A stretch of 64,000 bases of DNA, from NCBI GenBank assembly GCA_013399695.1, contig VXAU01000303.1, positions 62,001-126,000 on the forward strand, given 5' to 3'. Below, one piece after another: positions 48,331 through 60,063 of the stretch; position 1 is the first letter of the stretch; the number at the start of each line of letters is the position of its first letter. A model generated the notes under the pieces. The model did no database searches, was not told the DNA's origin, and saw only the letters and a list, made by a program, of their open reading frames with translations. Position numbers and translations under genes: made by a program. The stretch is from Formicarius rufipectus. Its lineage: Eukaryota > Chordata > Aves > Passeriformes > Formicariidae.

Positions 48331-50261
48331 CCCCCTGCTTCCAGTTCATGGAGAAACTCTCCAACTGCTGTGTGCTTCCCTTTTTCTATTCCTGAATTTG
48401 TGACTTTTGCTAACATTAAAAGATTAGAACTGCAGAAATCTGTTACTTAACTGCCTCAACCCTAGAAAAAACTGTGTGCTTCTGCATTGCTTCTGTGTTT
48501 CAAGCTTTCCTAAGGGAGTGAAGATCTTAGTCATAGTCAATGATGACACGTCAGAAAAAGTGTTTTGCCACCAAGGCAAAGCTAAACACGAATAATGCAA
48601 CTTTCCAGTATTTTCCAGCTGAAATGGCTTTGTAGCCTCTTGCCACACCAAACCCACAGACAAATAACCATCATTGTAAGTCAGTGCTGTTGAGGCAAGG
48701 GCAGGGGTTGGCTGTTCCTTTCTTTTATCCGTTGCCAAATTTCCCTCTCCAGCTGGCAGGCCTGGACTCGTGTGCCATTGTCCCCCTCCCAGGCTCACTC
48801 CGGCTCCTCGGCGGGACAGCACTGGGGCTCCTGCACCAGCTCCACCTCTGCTGCCACCCCCTCACAGCCTGGTGTGCCCACGAGTGGGGTGTGGGTGGTG
48901 GTGACCTCACACAGATCCCAAGGGGGCCTCAGTTCATCTCACATCTTACCGTTCCTCTGATTCAGTGGTACCTAAGGCCCAGCTCTGCAGGTTTGGGATG
49001 CTCTCGGGTGAATCCGGGCAAACACTGGCCATTTCCCAGAACTCAGAGTGCTGAAGGAACACGTCGAGGGCCTTCCCCTACCCCAGCTGTGTGAAGTGCT
49101 CCCAAATCCTTATCTCCACCAGGCAGATGGACAAACACAGATGTAGATGGATGACTTCCTGCCAGTAAGGGGCATCATCCCATTGCCAGGAATTCAGAGG
49201 GACAATGACAAAGTCAGTTATTAGCTGAACTGGGAGCTGTTGTGTGTCACATTTGGTCATTCCCTTTTCATTCAGGCACACACAGCTCCATCTTTTATTA
49301 TACTTATCCTGTGGGTGGATGAACTTCTTTCATTTACTCCGAAAAAACGGCAGCACACCCCACCCAAAGCACAGCTGGGTGACAAGGAGCCATGAGCATC
49401 CCGTGTGACACCGGCACCGTGGCAACACCACAGCTGGGGAAATGGGATATTCGGATGTTCCGATGCAAATTACAGGTTTAAGTTCGGGCTTTATCAGGAC
49501 CCTCTGGGTGTTCTGCTCTGGGTTAAAAACATAGGAAAAAGGTCAAGCACCAATGAGCTGGCCTGAGAGAGTAAACAGGATTTTAAACGCTGGGCTGTGC
49601 TCACTCCCACCACAAGAGCTTCTGCTCCCAGGCAATCCAGCAGCATTCAAGTATTTAGGTCTCCTTAAAACTGTTTCTTCCCCCACTTGTGTTAATACAG
49701 ATATTAAGCCTAATAGTATCTACTTAGCATAAACAAGAAGATAAAAATGATTTCTGTGATTGAAATGTTTGTTATTTAGCATTAAGCATCTTCATACTCT
49801 CATGTGTTTTGCATTTTAATCCACTCTGTGCTTGGTTTTGGGATTGATAGATTAGTTTTAATCCCCTGTCTAATAGTGGAGGACTGGTGAGATTTATTAA
49901 ACAGGCAGGGTTTGGTACTTGGATTTAAGAGGACTCACATGCACTGTTCATGCATATTAAAGTTGGGAAACCACCGGTTCAGTTTATAAAGAGCTGTGAT
50001 GTCCTTTATCACTGAGTGTTTCTGTTGTGCTTCACTAGCTCAGGAAGCCTTTATATTTCTGAAATGGAATGGTTTTGATGGTTCCTTCCCACTGCATAAA
50101 TCTAATATTCTAAAGATCTGTCTTTGACTGTTGTTATTGAAATTCCGCTAATTTTATGCCGAGTTTGTTTTGTCCCTCCCTTTCTTGGCTCTGGAGCACT
50201 GAAGGTTGGGGGAGAGTCCCACCACACCATAGGTGAGGCTGAAATACAAGGCATGTGCCAA

Positions 50262-50538
50262 GGGTCTGGAGGGACAGGACAAGGGGAATGGCTTCCCACT
50301 GCCAGAGGGCAGAGTTAGATGAGATACTGGGAACAAATCCTTCTCTGTGAGGGTGGGCAGGCCCTGGTACAGGTTGGGCAGAGAAGCTGTGGCTGCCCCA
50401 TCCCTGGGAGTGTCCCAGCCCAGGTTGGACGGGGCTTGGAGCACCCTGGGCTGGTGGGAGGTGTCCCTGCCCATGGCAGGAGGTGGGACTGGGTGGGCTT
50501 TAAGGTCCTTCCAACCCAAACTATTCCATGATTCTATT
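50262..50538 (+). mobile_element. CR1 LINE 3' end
   Basis: It runs from 'agggtctggagggacaggac' through 'ccactgccagagggcaga' and 'gggcaggccctggtacaggt' to 'ctattccatgattctatt'. It is one of the most complete tails in the window and carries CCAGAGGGCAG at 50,302-50,312. Confidence 0.95.
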
Positions 50539-52529
50539 AAACATGTTCCACGAGCTCTCGTGCACTAATGGCTTTGACATGACTGCCTGGGACTGAAGTT
50601 TCTGGTAGAGGTGGCGCTTCCACGAATGCATTCCATGGCCCTGAGTTTGAGGCTAGCATGGGATGGACAGGACTGGGCCACTGAGGTGTGCACTGCCTAA
50701 ACAGAGCAGCATTTGAGAAAGTCACTCGCCATCTGTGCCGTGTGGAGCAGCCTGTGCTGTGCTGGCTCTGGGCTGTCACCTGCTGTCCTCAGCGTGCCAC
50801 CACCTCACCCAGGCAGTGCCAGTGTGACAGTCTGCCCTGCCCGGGAGCAATTCCATGGCTGTCGTACTCCAGGAAACTAATAAAAGGGGCTGAATGGTGA
50901 TTAGAACATGGAAACGGCTCCTGTGTGGGTTTTACTGGTACACTGGGAAAAGCAGAAGCTTGATAATAGTTAAAAAACCACTGAAAACTTGCAACCCGAC
51001 TAAATTGCAAATTCCTGCCCTATCAGTGGAAGATGAGTTGACTTAATTTGCAGGTTTACTGGTTAATTTGCCATTAATGCTGTAATACTGGTAATGTGCT
51101 GAGAAATGGGGGAAATTTACTTTTTTGTTAATGTAATTATAGGATGGCTGTATAAAAGTTATTAACTGCAGAAGTGAAATCCTGGAAAAATGAGTTTAAA
51201 TTTAATGATAAGTTAGAGAAACCACTCAAAGCTTCTTGCAAGAAGATGCTTTATTATTGTAGGTTCCTTCTTTAGCTGTGCTCTATTTTTGATTTTTGAA
51301 ATAAACATTTAAAGCAGAGATTGCAAATACAAGTGGCACCACTGTAACCACCAGCTTAGGAATTCCTATAATTGATTAGAACACAGTTAATAATAAAAAA
51401 AAATAGTCTATCTAGAGTTTTACTTGGTTGTTGGGAACTCATCAGTCCTGGGAACTGAAGGAGAATATCAACACTGGGGTTTAAGATCTGGTAATGGGAG
51501 ATAGTTAGAAACTTTAATTGAAAATAAATTCTGTGATAATGCTGGATAATTGACAAATCCACCTCAGGTAAGGCAAATTTTTTATTCTGCATATGATATA
51601 AAAGAAGATGAAGAAGGCACATAAGCAGTCCTTCATTCTCACCCCTTCCTTTTTGTTTTCTTTTTTCCTAATGCAAGAATCCAGGCAGTGACACTGAAAG
51701 GTGACACATTTAAACACTGATCTTTTCACGTTGTGGGCTCACAGCCCTCGGAGTGCATCGCCACCAGATGTTGATGCAACAAGATGGAAAATATTAGATG
51801 TTTTATTTTATGGCTAATGAGAACACCCATGCTAATATATGTAATTTCAATTAAATAATCAAAATTTGAGTGCTCCAGGACATAAGACTATCCCTAACCA
51901 ATGGTGATGGGGAGGGAACTCCCCTGTGGCCACAGTATTTCATAATTATCAGCTGCAGGTTTCTGGCCCATTTGTGTGAGGATACTGAGCGAAATTAACT
52001 GTTTGAGGTACGTGAAAGCAGCAAGCCACTTGGATCATCAGCTTTTTGTGTTCCTCAGGAAAAATACCCTTTTACAGTGCAAGGCTTTCCTAGGGCCTTC
52101 TTTTGGGGTATGTGGAAATTCAGAAATTCTCTAGTTATGATGTTGTCAGAAGGGAAAAAAATCACTTCATGTCTTTTCTATAATTTTCTCTTCATGTACA
52201 GAGCTTTGGCAATTCAGCACAGGCAACTTTAACTTAATTAATGTACTAGAAGAGAAGAGCAGGCTGTTGTGTCAGGGGCTGGCAGAGCCTCTCCCCCCTC
52301 GGCCCGGGCTCATTGTGGCACGTGGTGCTTTGGCCACCTGAGACATTCCCCACAACACTCCGGTTTTCAGGAGATGGTCCAGGATTCGAGCAACATGAGG
52401 ACAAACATGAAAAGTCTGTATTTGATAGCCTGGATGTGCTGTAGGGGTTGCATTTGTGAGACCAAAGTTGGCTCCAGCTCCTGCCTGATGGGAGGGGGTT
52501 CCTAAATCCCAACTCCCAGGGGACTCCTT
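50539..52529. other. Unannotated unique DNA
   Basis: No gene is recognised. 51,010-51,200 and 51,770-52,020 are AT-rich and repeat-free, for example 'gctaatatatgtaatttc'. Other frames lack motifs. Confidence 0.5.
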
Positions 52530-52699
52530 TTGCCCAGAGAAGCTGTGGCTGCCGCTGGATCCCTGGGAGTGTCCAAGGGCAGGTTGGACGGGGCTTGGAG
52601 CAACCTGGGCTGGTGGGAGGTGTCCCTGCCCGCGGCAGGGGATGGGACTGGATGTGATTTAAAGTCCCTTCCAACCCAAACCATTCCAGGATTCTGTGT
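52530..52699 (+). mobile_element. CR1 LINE 3' end
   Basis: It opens at 'gcccagagaagctgtggctg', carries a small insertion ('gctgga') in the following block, and ends at 'ccattccaggattctgtg'. Confidence 0.94.
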
Positions 52700-53329
52700 C
52701 CCTTGCACTTTAAAACGCGTTTAGAGATGTAACTCCAAGAGCAAGTTCCTTCTTAGCACCAATACCGAGATGTTTCCCTGCTCTTCTCTGTGCACAGAGA
52801 TGGTACTTTTTCCCTTTGGATTATTTCCAGAAGCTTCAGCCCTTAGTGTGATCCCTGTTAGTGCAGTCCTGTGGCAAAGTCCTTGTCCCTGGGACTGGTT
52901 CCAGTCCCGGCAGACTAGGATGAGTCTTGTTTCAGCACACAGATCCTGATTTGAAGCAGCAAACACCTTGTTTCCTGCTTTTTGCGAGGGCAGTAGTTGT
53001 GTGAGGCTTTGGAGGCCCCGGGCCAGCAGCAGCACAGCCCCTGTGCTCTCACCCACTGCTGCAGCCGGAGCACCATCATGTCACATGGTGGATATAAGGA
53101 AACATCAGCTTCTACACGAATGTCTGGCTCGTCCCACTGTGTGCCAGCAGTTCTTGCCATTTGAAGAAAAAAAATTTTTGTATCCTTTTATGTAAACACA
53201 TCATGTTAAAAAAGGCAAACTATAAAACATTAAAAACCCTGCAGGGTATTAAAAATACCGGTCTCAATGCATGTGTTCATTCCTTTCACTTTCTTTTTAG
53301 ATCACTAGTGTTGGTACAAAATGAGCTGA
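52700..53329. other. Unannotated unique DNA
   Basis: Nothing is recognised. Confidence 0.5.
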
Positions 53330-54140
53330 GCAAAGGAGAGAATTCTAATTAGGTTTAAAAAAGAAAAAATATGGCAGTTTATTTTGAGCGCATGTCTGCT
53401 CCACCAAGGCATCTCCCATTTCAGACGCAGGCAGAATGAATCATTATTACACATTCATCATCATAAAAATGCTTATTTGGACCTTTTTTTTTTTAAAGAA
53501 AAGGAAAAAAAATTATAAAAAGGGCAAAGCAAAGAGCCATCTCGGAAGGGCAGTTATTGCTTGCCCTTGCTTGGGAAAAAAGCCTTCCTCAATGGGATTA
53601 CGTCCCCGCTCATAACCTATCAGCCGTCTGATCAGAAATTCATAACGCAGGCCATCCATTTCCAGCCCGGCGAGGGCTGCGTGATTGAATTTAAATAGGC
53701 AAATGCCAGACTTGAGCTTTGACATTCTCTCTGGCTCTCTCAATCTCTCCCCATCCCCTGCCCTCCCTGTTGGAGCCCCTTCCTTCCTCCCTCTCTTCCT
53801 CCCTTCCCTCTGCTCGGCACCATTTCGAGGAGGTGGGATGGAGCGGTCGGCAAATGGAGGATGGACGTGGGGGGAGAGGGAGAGGAGGGATGCGCAGCGA
53901 CGGAGAAATACGGAGCGCGCCGGGCAGCAGGAAATTATAAATTGTTGCTGTCATGCTTTCACTGGGACACTAAACCTGTTTTCAAAGCCCCCCACCTTTT
54001 TCTCCTCGTTTAAAAAGAGATATTTCAGCCGACGTTCCCAGCGCATCCTCACCCAACCCGCGCGGTGGCTGTGAGCACAAAGCTCCTTAGCGAGGCTCTT
54101 TCTGCTGCTTCCTTCAGAGCTGATAAAGATGAAAATGAAT
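53330..54140. promoter_or_regulatory. Candidate enhancer-like region around a CT-rich/CpG patch
   Basis: The segment 53,500-53,735 ('gggattacgtccccgctcat', 'gtctgatcagaaattcataa') has unusually even composition, with CpGs kept inside AT-rich DNA. That can mark conserved non-coding DNA. A C/T-rich tract (53,740-53,820) and a CpG-richer patch (53,825-54,070) follow. A promoter of a non-coding transcript is possible, but no TATA box, exon or splice donor stands out. Confidence 0.32.
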
Positions 54141-55039
54141 TCAAACCTGTGCGCTTTCATGGATGGAAAAGCTGCCTGGTGGCAGGTGCTCACTGGGCAA
54201 GGGCCATCCTGTCCCACTGCCGAGGCCTCGTAGTGCCAGGGCTTTGGGATGGGGTGGGAATGGTGCTGGTGCCACGGGCTCAGGTGGGGACATGGGCAGG
54301 TCGGCTGAGAAGGCAGAACACCTGCAGCGAGCTCTGCAGCCCGTGTTGTGTCCCTGACTTCCCTAACGAGTCCTGGGGTGGCAAACGTGTCTCGTGCTCC
54401 CTGTGCCCACACCTTACTCCGTTCAGAGACAGCTGATTACAGAGTTTGGGATATCACAGAGATATTTTTGTGGCTTTGTCCCCGCTGGGCCTTTCATCCC
54501 CCCTTCAGCATTTGGATACAGGTTCAGCTCAAATCCTCACTGTAAGCTGTGCTTCAGAAAAACCATCTAAAACTCCTGCTTTGCCCTGCAGAAACAGGTG
54601 AACACCCCAGGCCCTGCATTTCTGGCCAGTGGTACTTTACTGCCATGAAGAAGGGCAGAGAAGTGCCCTGAGTGCAGTAGAGCATGGAATGGGTGGCTCT
54701 GACTTGATGAGGCTGCTCTGACGATATTTTAGGCATTTTTTTTTCCCCATAGACTTTAAAGCCAGAGAGGTCTCGGACTGCATGAACTCTCTGTCCCTTG
54801 ACCATTTCTTAATTAGTGATTTTTCTAGTCCAAAACTAGATATTTACTGAGGCTTCTGCTCAAGAATGGCACTGAATTTAGTATTAGAATCATCACATGG
54901 AGAATCAAGCCCTCCCCTCCTAACATTTCCTAGAGATTAATCATCTTCATGATAAGAAATGTGTCCTTGGATTCTCATGTGAGTCGTCTTCTGACTTTGC
55001 TTTACCACCAGATCTTTGTTTTCCCAGACAAAAGAACAA
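54141..55039. other. Unannotated unique DNA
   Basis: No supported feature. Frames at 54,065-54,545 have no domain. Confidence 0.5.
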
Positions 55040-55352
55040 GCCAGAGAGGGACTTTGGACAAGGGCCTCGAGTGCCAGGACAAGGAGGAATGGCTTCCAAG
55101 TGTCAGAGGGCAGAGTTAGATGGGATATTGGGAAGGAATTCTTGGCTGTGAGGGTGGGCAGCCCTGGCACAAGTTTCCCAGAGAAGCTGTGGCTGCCCCA
55201 TCCCTGGAAGTGTCCCAGCCCAGGTTGGATGGGGCTTGGAGCAACCTGGGTTGGTGGGAGGTGTCCCTGCCCAGGGCAGGGGGTGGGATGAGATGAGCTT
55301 TAAGGTCTCTCCCAACCCAGATCCTTCTGTGGTTCTCTGATTCTATGATTTC
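55040..55352 (+). mobile_element. CR1 LINE 3' end
   Basis: It runs from 'gccagagagggactttggac' through 'gatgggatattgggaaggaa' and 'cccagagaagctgtggctgc' to a well-kept end, 'ggttctctgattctatga'. The motif that reads CCAGAGGGCAG in other copies is TCAGAGGGCAG here (55,103-55,113). Confidence 0.95.
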
Positions 55353-58300
55353 TATGTCATCTTTATAATTGGTGGTTTTTCAATTATTATTAACTTGAGG
55401 ATTCTGAAGCTCTTCCCAAGGCTGTGCCCACACCAGTCCTGCAGATACTGGCCTGTGCCCTTCTCCACCATCTGCTGCTCCTGGGTGGATCCTGCACACA
55501 GGCTCCTGAGCCCTCATCCAGCTGTGGGTGTTGGTGAACATCTGTTCTGCACAGAACCAACTGATGTTCCCCTCCCAATTCCTAAGTCCGTCCTTGTTTA
55601 ATTTCACTGGGGCTCATCCCTGCCAGCCTGTTCAGTGCTTCATGGTTCTTTGGTAACTTTCTCAGAATCCTTCCGTTGTAGTAAGAACTGAGAAGAGGTC
55701 TAAGTTTTCTATTTTATAGTTTCCTCTTTGCCATTGTCATCCCACTGTGGTTTTGCAGCATTGCTGTGACTTCTATGTGATTGATACGCCTTAAAAGCCA
55801 AATATGCCAACTCTGTAACCATTTTCCTGCTCTCTTCAGACTCCTCCACCCATGTCCTGCTGCCCTCAGCTTCTGGTTTGTTTTACTCATTACCTATTGC
55901 CCTTTCCCTTTATTATCTGGGTTTACTATTTTAATTGCTGACTTTATATCACTGATAAACCAAGGCTCTCTTTAACTGAAGTTGTCACCTTTCTTCATTG
56001 TCCAACTGTCTTTTTGTACATTTGTTTCTTCTGTGGTTTGGGTTGTTCTCCCCCTACATCCTTTCTTATGATCAGTTTTCAATGCTTTCTGTAGCATTAG
56101 GAAGTACCATGTCCACGAACTTTGGAACTATGATCAGCATAAGAAGTTTAAATAAAAGGTGAAAGTTCCTGAAGCCCTGGCTTCAGACTTCCAGATGGGA
56201 GTTATTTGGTGCTAAACCCATATATCCTTTACTTTTTATGCCTTCTGTAAAAACTCGTTTTCCTTTCTGAATGGCCTATTCCACATTGAGGGTAGAAAAG
56301 GAGGGTACCAAACTAGCAAAGGAAACTGTATTTTGCAATCTGAATTTAACAACGAAATGCAGACTATAAAAATGTGAAGAGAATAATTTGAATTCAAATA
56401 ATTAAATTCTGTTAATTCAAAATCTTATTTGAGAGTCCAGCTGTTTTCACCACTTGCAGAGACACTGAGCTGGCAACATCAAGTAGAGCAGTGGTGACAT
56501 TTGGGATAATTCCTTCCCGGGGGCATTGCAGAGCGTGAAGCTGGTGGTGCTGGTGGGCTCAGAATCACAAACAGGGTTATGATCGACCAAGAGGCGAGTT
56601 CAGCTCACCTGGCAAAATCCAGTTCTGCTGAAAACCAATGGAGGCTTTGAATTCTTCTGGAGGAAAAACATCTGTTAAGTTATAGTTAGCTGGATCCAGT
56701 TGAGCTGTTTCTCCTCCAAGATCCCCATTTCCAAGCTGAAGTCATGGGCGCAGATCCGGAGGTCGCAGTCTGGGAGCCCCGTGAGAGCTGCCCCAGTTCT
56801 CAGGTCTGTGGCAGAGGCAGTCCCTGAGGGGCAGCTCAGCTGGGCTGCTTCTGTTTCAAGTAATGATCACAAACCATGGGCCAGCGCTGGGTTATTTTGG
56901 AGCACATGTTCTTTGTATACATTTTCATGTCTCTGTATAAAAACTGCCTTCGCAGTTTTTATGCCACCTTTATGCCACCAGTTTGTAGCTTAAATCTAAA
57001 CTGTGCAGCAAAATGTCTGTGCTGTGTGTACAGTTTGTGTTTTTGTTAAAGTCACAGTGCCAACACCCCTCTGTATTTACAATTCCAGGAATAATCCTGG
57101 AGTCTCTAGGAATATAGTGCATGAAACTTGTCAGCTGGCACCTACATGAGTGAGCTGCTGGTAAAGGGAATGGGTTTGTGCTCTCTGGTTTAAAGATGTG
57201 GCACAAGAGTTGCAGATAATATTTAATTGACTGTCTGTTCTTAAAATGCCCCTCTTGATCCCCAGGGGAGAGATTTTGTTTATTCCCTGTGTGATAAATG
57301 TTCAGTCCCTGGGCAGGCAGGGGGACAACTGGAGACAGAAGGATGTAGGTTCAGTTTTGTGGCTTCAGACTCCAAATTTTCACCCAGTTATTTTTACAAT
57401 CTTTTCCTTCTTTCTTTCTTTTTTTTTTTTTTTTTTTTTAAATCTTTCAAACTGATGCATGTTCCGAAAGGATCTGATTTAGGAACACAAGTGCCACGGA
57501 GCTTCAGGATGACTTGAGCCATTCAGAACCTGTTTACACAGGAAGGTTACACCTCCTATACCAGTACAGTCCTACTCATGCATCACTCCATCCAGAATAA
57601 TTGGCTTTTTTGACTTAGTTTCACTCCTCCAAACTACTGGCTCCTTAACTTCAGTCTTTAGAATTCCATTAAACAGTAAAACTTATGAATGAGTCAGCTC
57701 TGTGTGGTTGTGCAAGGTGACTCGAAGGAATGCCACTACTGGGCAGCGGTTTCTTGGTCCTAACTTTAAGAACCAGTAAACTAAATAAAATAAAAACGTC
57801 CTTATTCTAAATTAAAGGCATTTGGGGAGTTAAAACTGGGTATGTTTTAAGTTCATGCCTTTGTTTTTATTAACGTAACCCCAGCTTGTTAAGGAAATCC
57901 AATGAGAATTATTCTGCACCTTTTACAGTGCACAGCCACACCCTCATCCTTTAAGGAAACAGGGTAACACTAACATCATGTAGACTATTTTAGATTTTAA
58001 AGTGATTTTAAAAGATAAGGATACTCACTCCATTTCTTAATAGTTAAATTGCAATCTTGACTATATGATTCCTACATTCTTAAGCAACAGCAACAAAAAA
58101 ATTGATGCTGTTACTCTGCATTAACAGTCATTTATGGGGGTTGAAATTTTAATTTAATATTCAGGAACCAGATTTTTGTGCTTACGGAAGCTCAGAGCTG
58201 TAGGATGATCCTCAGCAAAAGAACATGAATATCTTCCATTTTCCCATAACAACAAAGTCTTTCAGACTGTGAAATATCTTCTCAGAAAAAACCTAAAAAG

Positions 58301-59814
58301 GAACAAATCTCATCGCAGGGAAATTCACTGTGTTCCTCCACATCACTCTGGGTTGCATGCAGATTTGGTGATTTATTTAACGATCCGTAGGCTTCCCTTT
58401 GTGTCCATTGGTGGGGCCTGCCTCTTCTCCAGGACCTGCTGTACTCCGTGCAGAACTGCCAGCTGCTCCCGTGGGAGCCTCTTGTGAGCCAGAGGCTGCT
58501 CCGTGTCGGGGCTGTGCAGACACAGACATACCCCCCGTCCCGCAGTTACAGACCACGGGTTCCCCCCGGGGCAGCTGCATTTGGGCCTCCTCTTGTCTGC
58601 AGCCCTCCCTTCCAGCTCAGCTCGCTGCAGGGCTGCAGTCCCGGGTGTCTCTGCTTCCCTGCCCTGGGCTCTCCACACCTCTGGCTGTGAGTGGGGAGGA
58701 GGACGCGCTCCCCCATCCCCGCCCGGAACGCTGCCGGGCTCTGTGTTCCTGTGGACATGGTTTGGGCAGCATTCAGATGACTGAAAACGCAGCCCTTACA
58801 TTTCTGTGGCTGCAGTGTAGGCTTGGATAGGCCACCACACTCTTATTCTTAGCACTGTAAAACCATTGAGAGACCACAGCCCAGATCAGGGTTTCACCAC
58901 ACAGACACCTGAACTCATTTAACCAACCCTTTGTGTTTATTGAGGAGTGAGCAAAATTCAACGGGGTGTGAGGAGCTAAAATTTCAATCTCTATCTTGTG
59001 GAGTTTTAGTTTTGCTACAGCAGATGAGTCATGGAAGAGGAGAATTACTGTCTTCATGCAGTAGGATTAAGAAACCATCCACAGCCCAGGAGGCAGCTGG
59101 TGGCATGTGCAGGGGCAGGACCACACCTTCACCAGAGAGACCTCTATCTTCTCTAACAGTTCAGCACTAAAAATAAAATGAAGGAAAATCCAACCTCCCC
59201 TTCAGAATTTTTCACAGGACACATTGCAGAGGCTTCATATATTTAGGTATTACATTTTGGATGCTGAAAGCTTTGCGAGCTGTTTTTTAATAACTAAGAA
59301 TGACAAGACTTAGAAAATTGAGCAGGTGAGCGCTGCTCTGTACAACACATGCAGGTATTCTGATTCCCAAAAGAATGCCTTAAAATGCACCAGTATGTTA
59401 GTTATGGATATAACAAAGTTACAGGATTTTCTGTTACTTGGAAGCTGTTTGAGGTGGTTGTGGGTTGCTGGGATGTTTGGGGAGCAGAGGAGGGCAGAAC
59501 AGGGTTCAGCAGAAGTGCTGTGGGGGCGCAGGGCAGCACAGAGCTGTGGGCTCACTGCCTCCTGTTGGCTGTGGTCCTGGCCTGACTGCTCTGCAGACGA
59601 GCACATCCATGGAATTGGAAATCTAGGAACGAGAAGGTGCTTATTCTGAATGTGCTGATACCCTGCATGGAATTCAATGCCAGGTGACAGCCAGCAGCTT
59701 CCACCTTCCCCTGGTCCAGTACAAATCCACATGGATAACGAGCCTCTCAGCCAATAACTCCGGGTGTGGTGGAGACCAAAAAGGCAGGAGAAGCAGATTC
59801 TAGATTAATAACAT
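55353..59814. other. Unannotated unique DNA
   Basis: About 4.5 kb with no supported gene. It holds a T-rich tract at 57,405-57,440 and AT-rich stretches at 56,320-56,440 and 57,770-58,200. A GC-richer patch lies at 58,380-58,760, where long overlapping frames on both strands carry no motif. Confidence 0.5.
57405..57440. repeat. (TTTC)n to poly(T) tract
   Basis: A short 'ttctttctttctt' run leads into about 22 T. Confidence 0.93.
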
Positions 59815-60063
59815 GTGGATGGAATGGCAGGAAGGTAGATTTAGATTAGATACTGGGAAGGAATTCTTGGCTGCGAGGGTGGGCAGGCCCTGGCACAGGC
59901 TCCCAGAGAAGCTGTGGCTGCCCCATCCCTGGGAGTGTCCAGGGCCAGGCTGGATGGGGCTTGGAGCAACCTGGGCTGGTGGGAGGTGTCCCTGCCCATG
60001 GCAGGGGGGGAATGGGATGAGCTTTAAGGTCCCTTCCCACCCAAACCATTCTGGGATTCAGTG
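59815..60063 (+). mobile_element. CR1 LINE 3' end
   Basis: It runs from 'ggaaggtagatttagattag' and 'atactgggaaggaattcttg' through 'gagaagctgtggctgcccca' to 'accattctgggattcagt'. It is a close match to the copy at 55,040-55,352. Confidence 0.95.

Larger units (their letters stand above)
47071..50261. other. Unannotated unique DNA
   Basis: No supported gene. It contains a CT-rich tract and a short pentanucleotide array, listed separately. The stretch 49,680-49,990 is AT-rich and enhancer-like. Frames at 47,891-49,094 overlap on both strands without motifs. Confidence 0.5.

Noticed and set aside
50060..50110. Possible CR1 end from 'ggttttgatggttccttccc'
   Set aside because: Only about 20 bases resemble a CR1 terminus, so chance similarity is likely.
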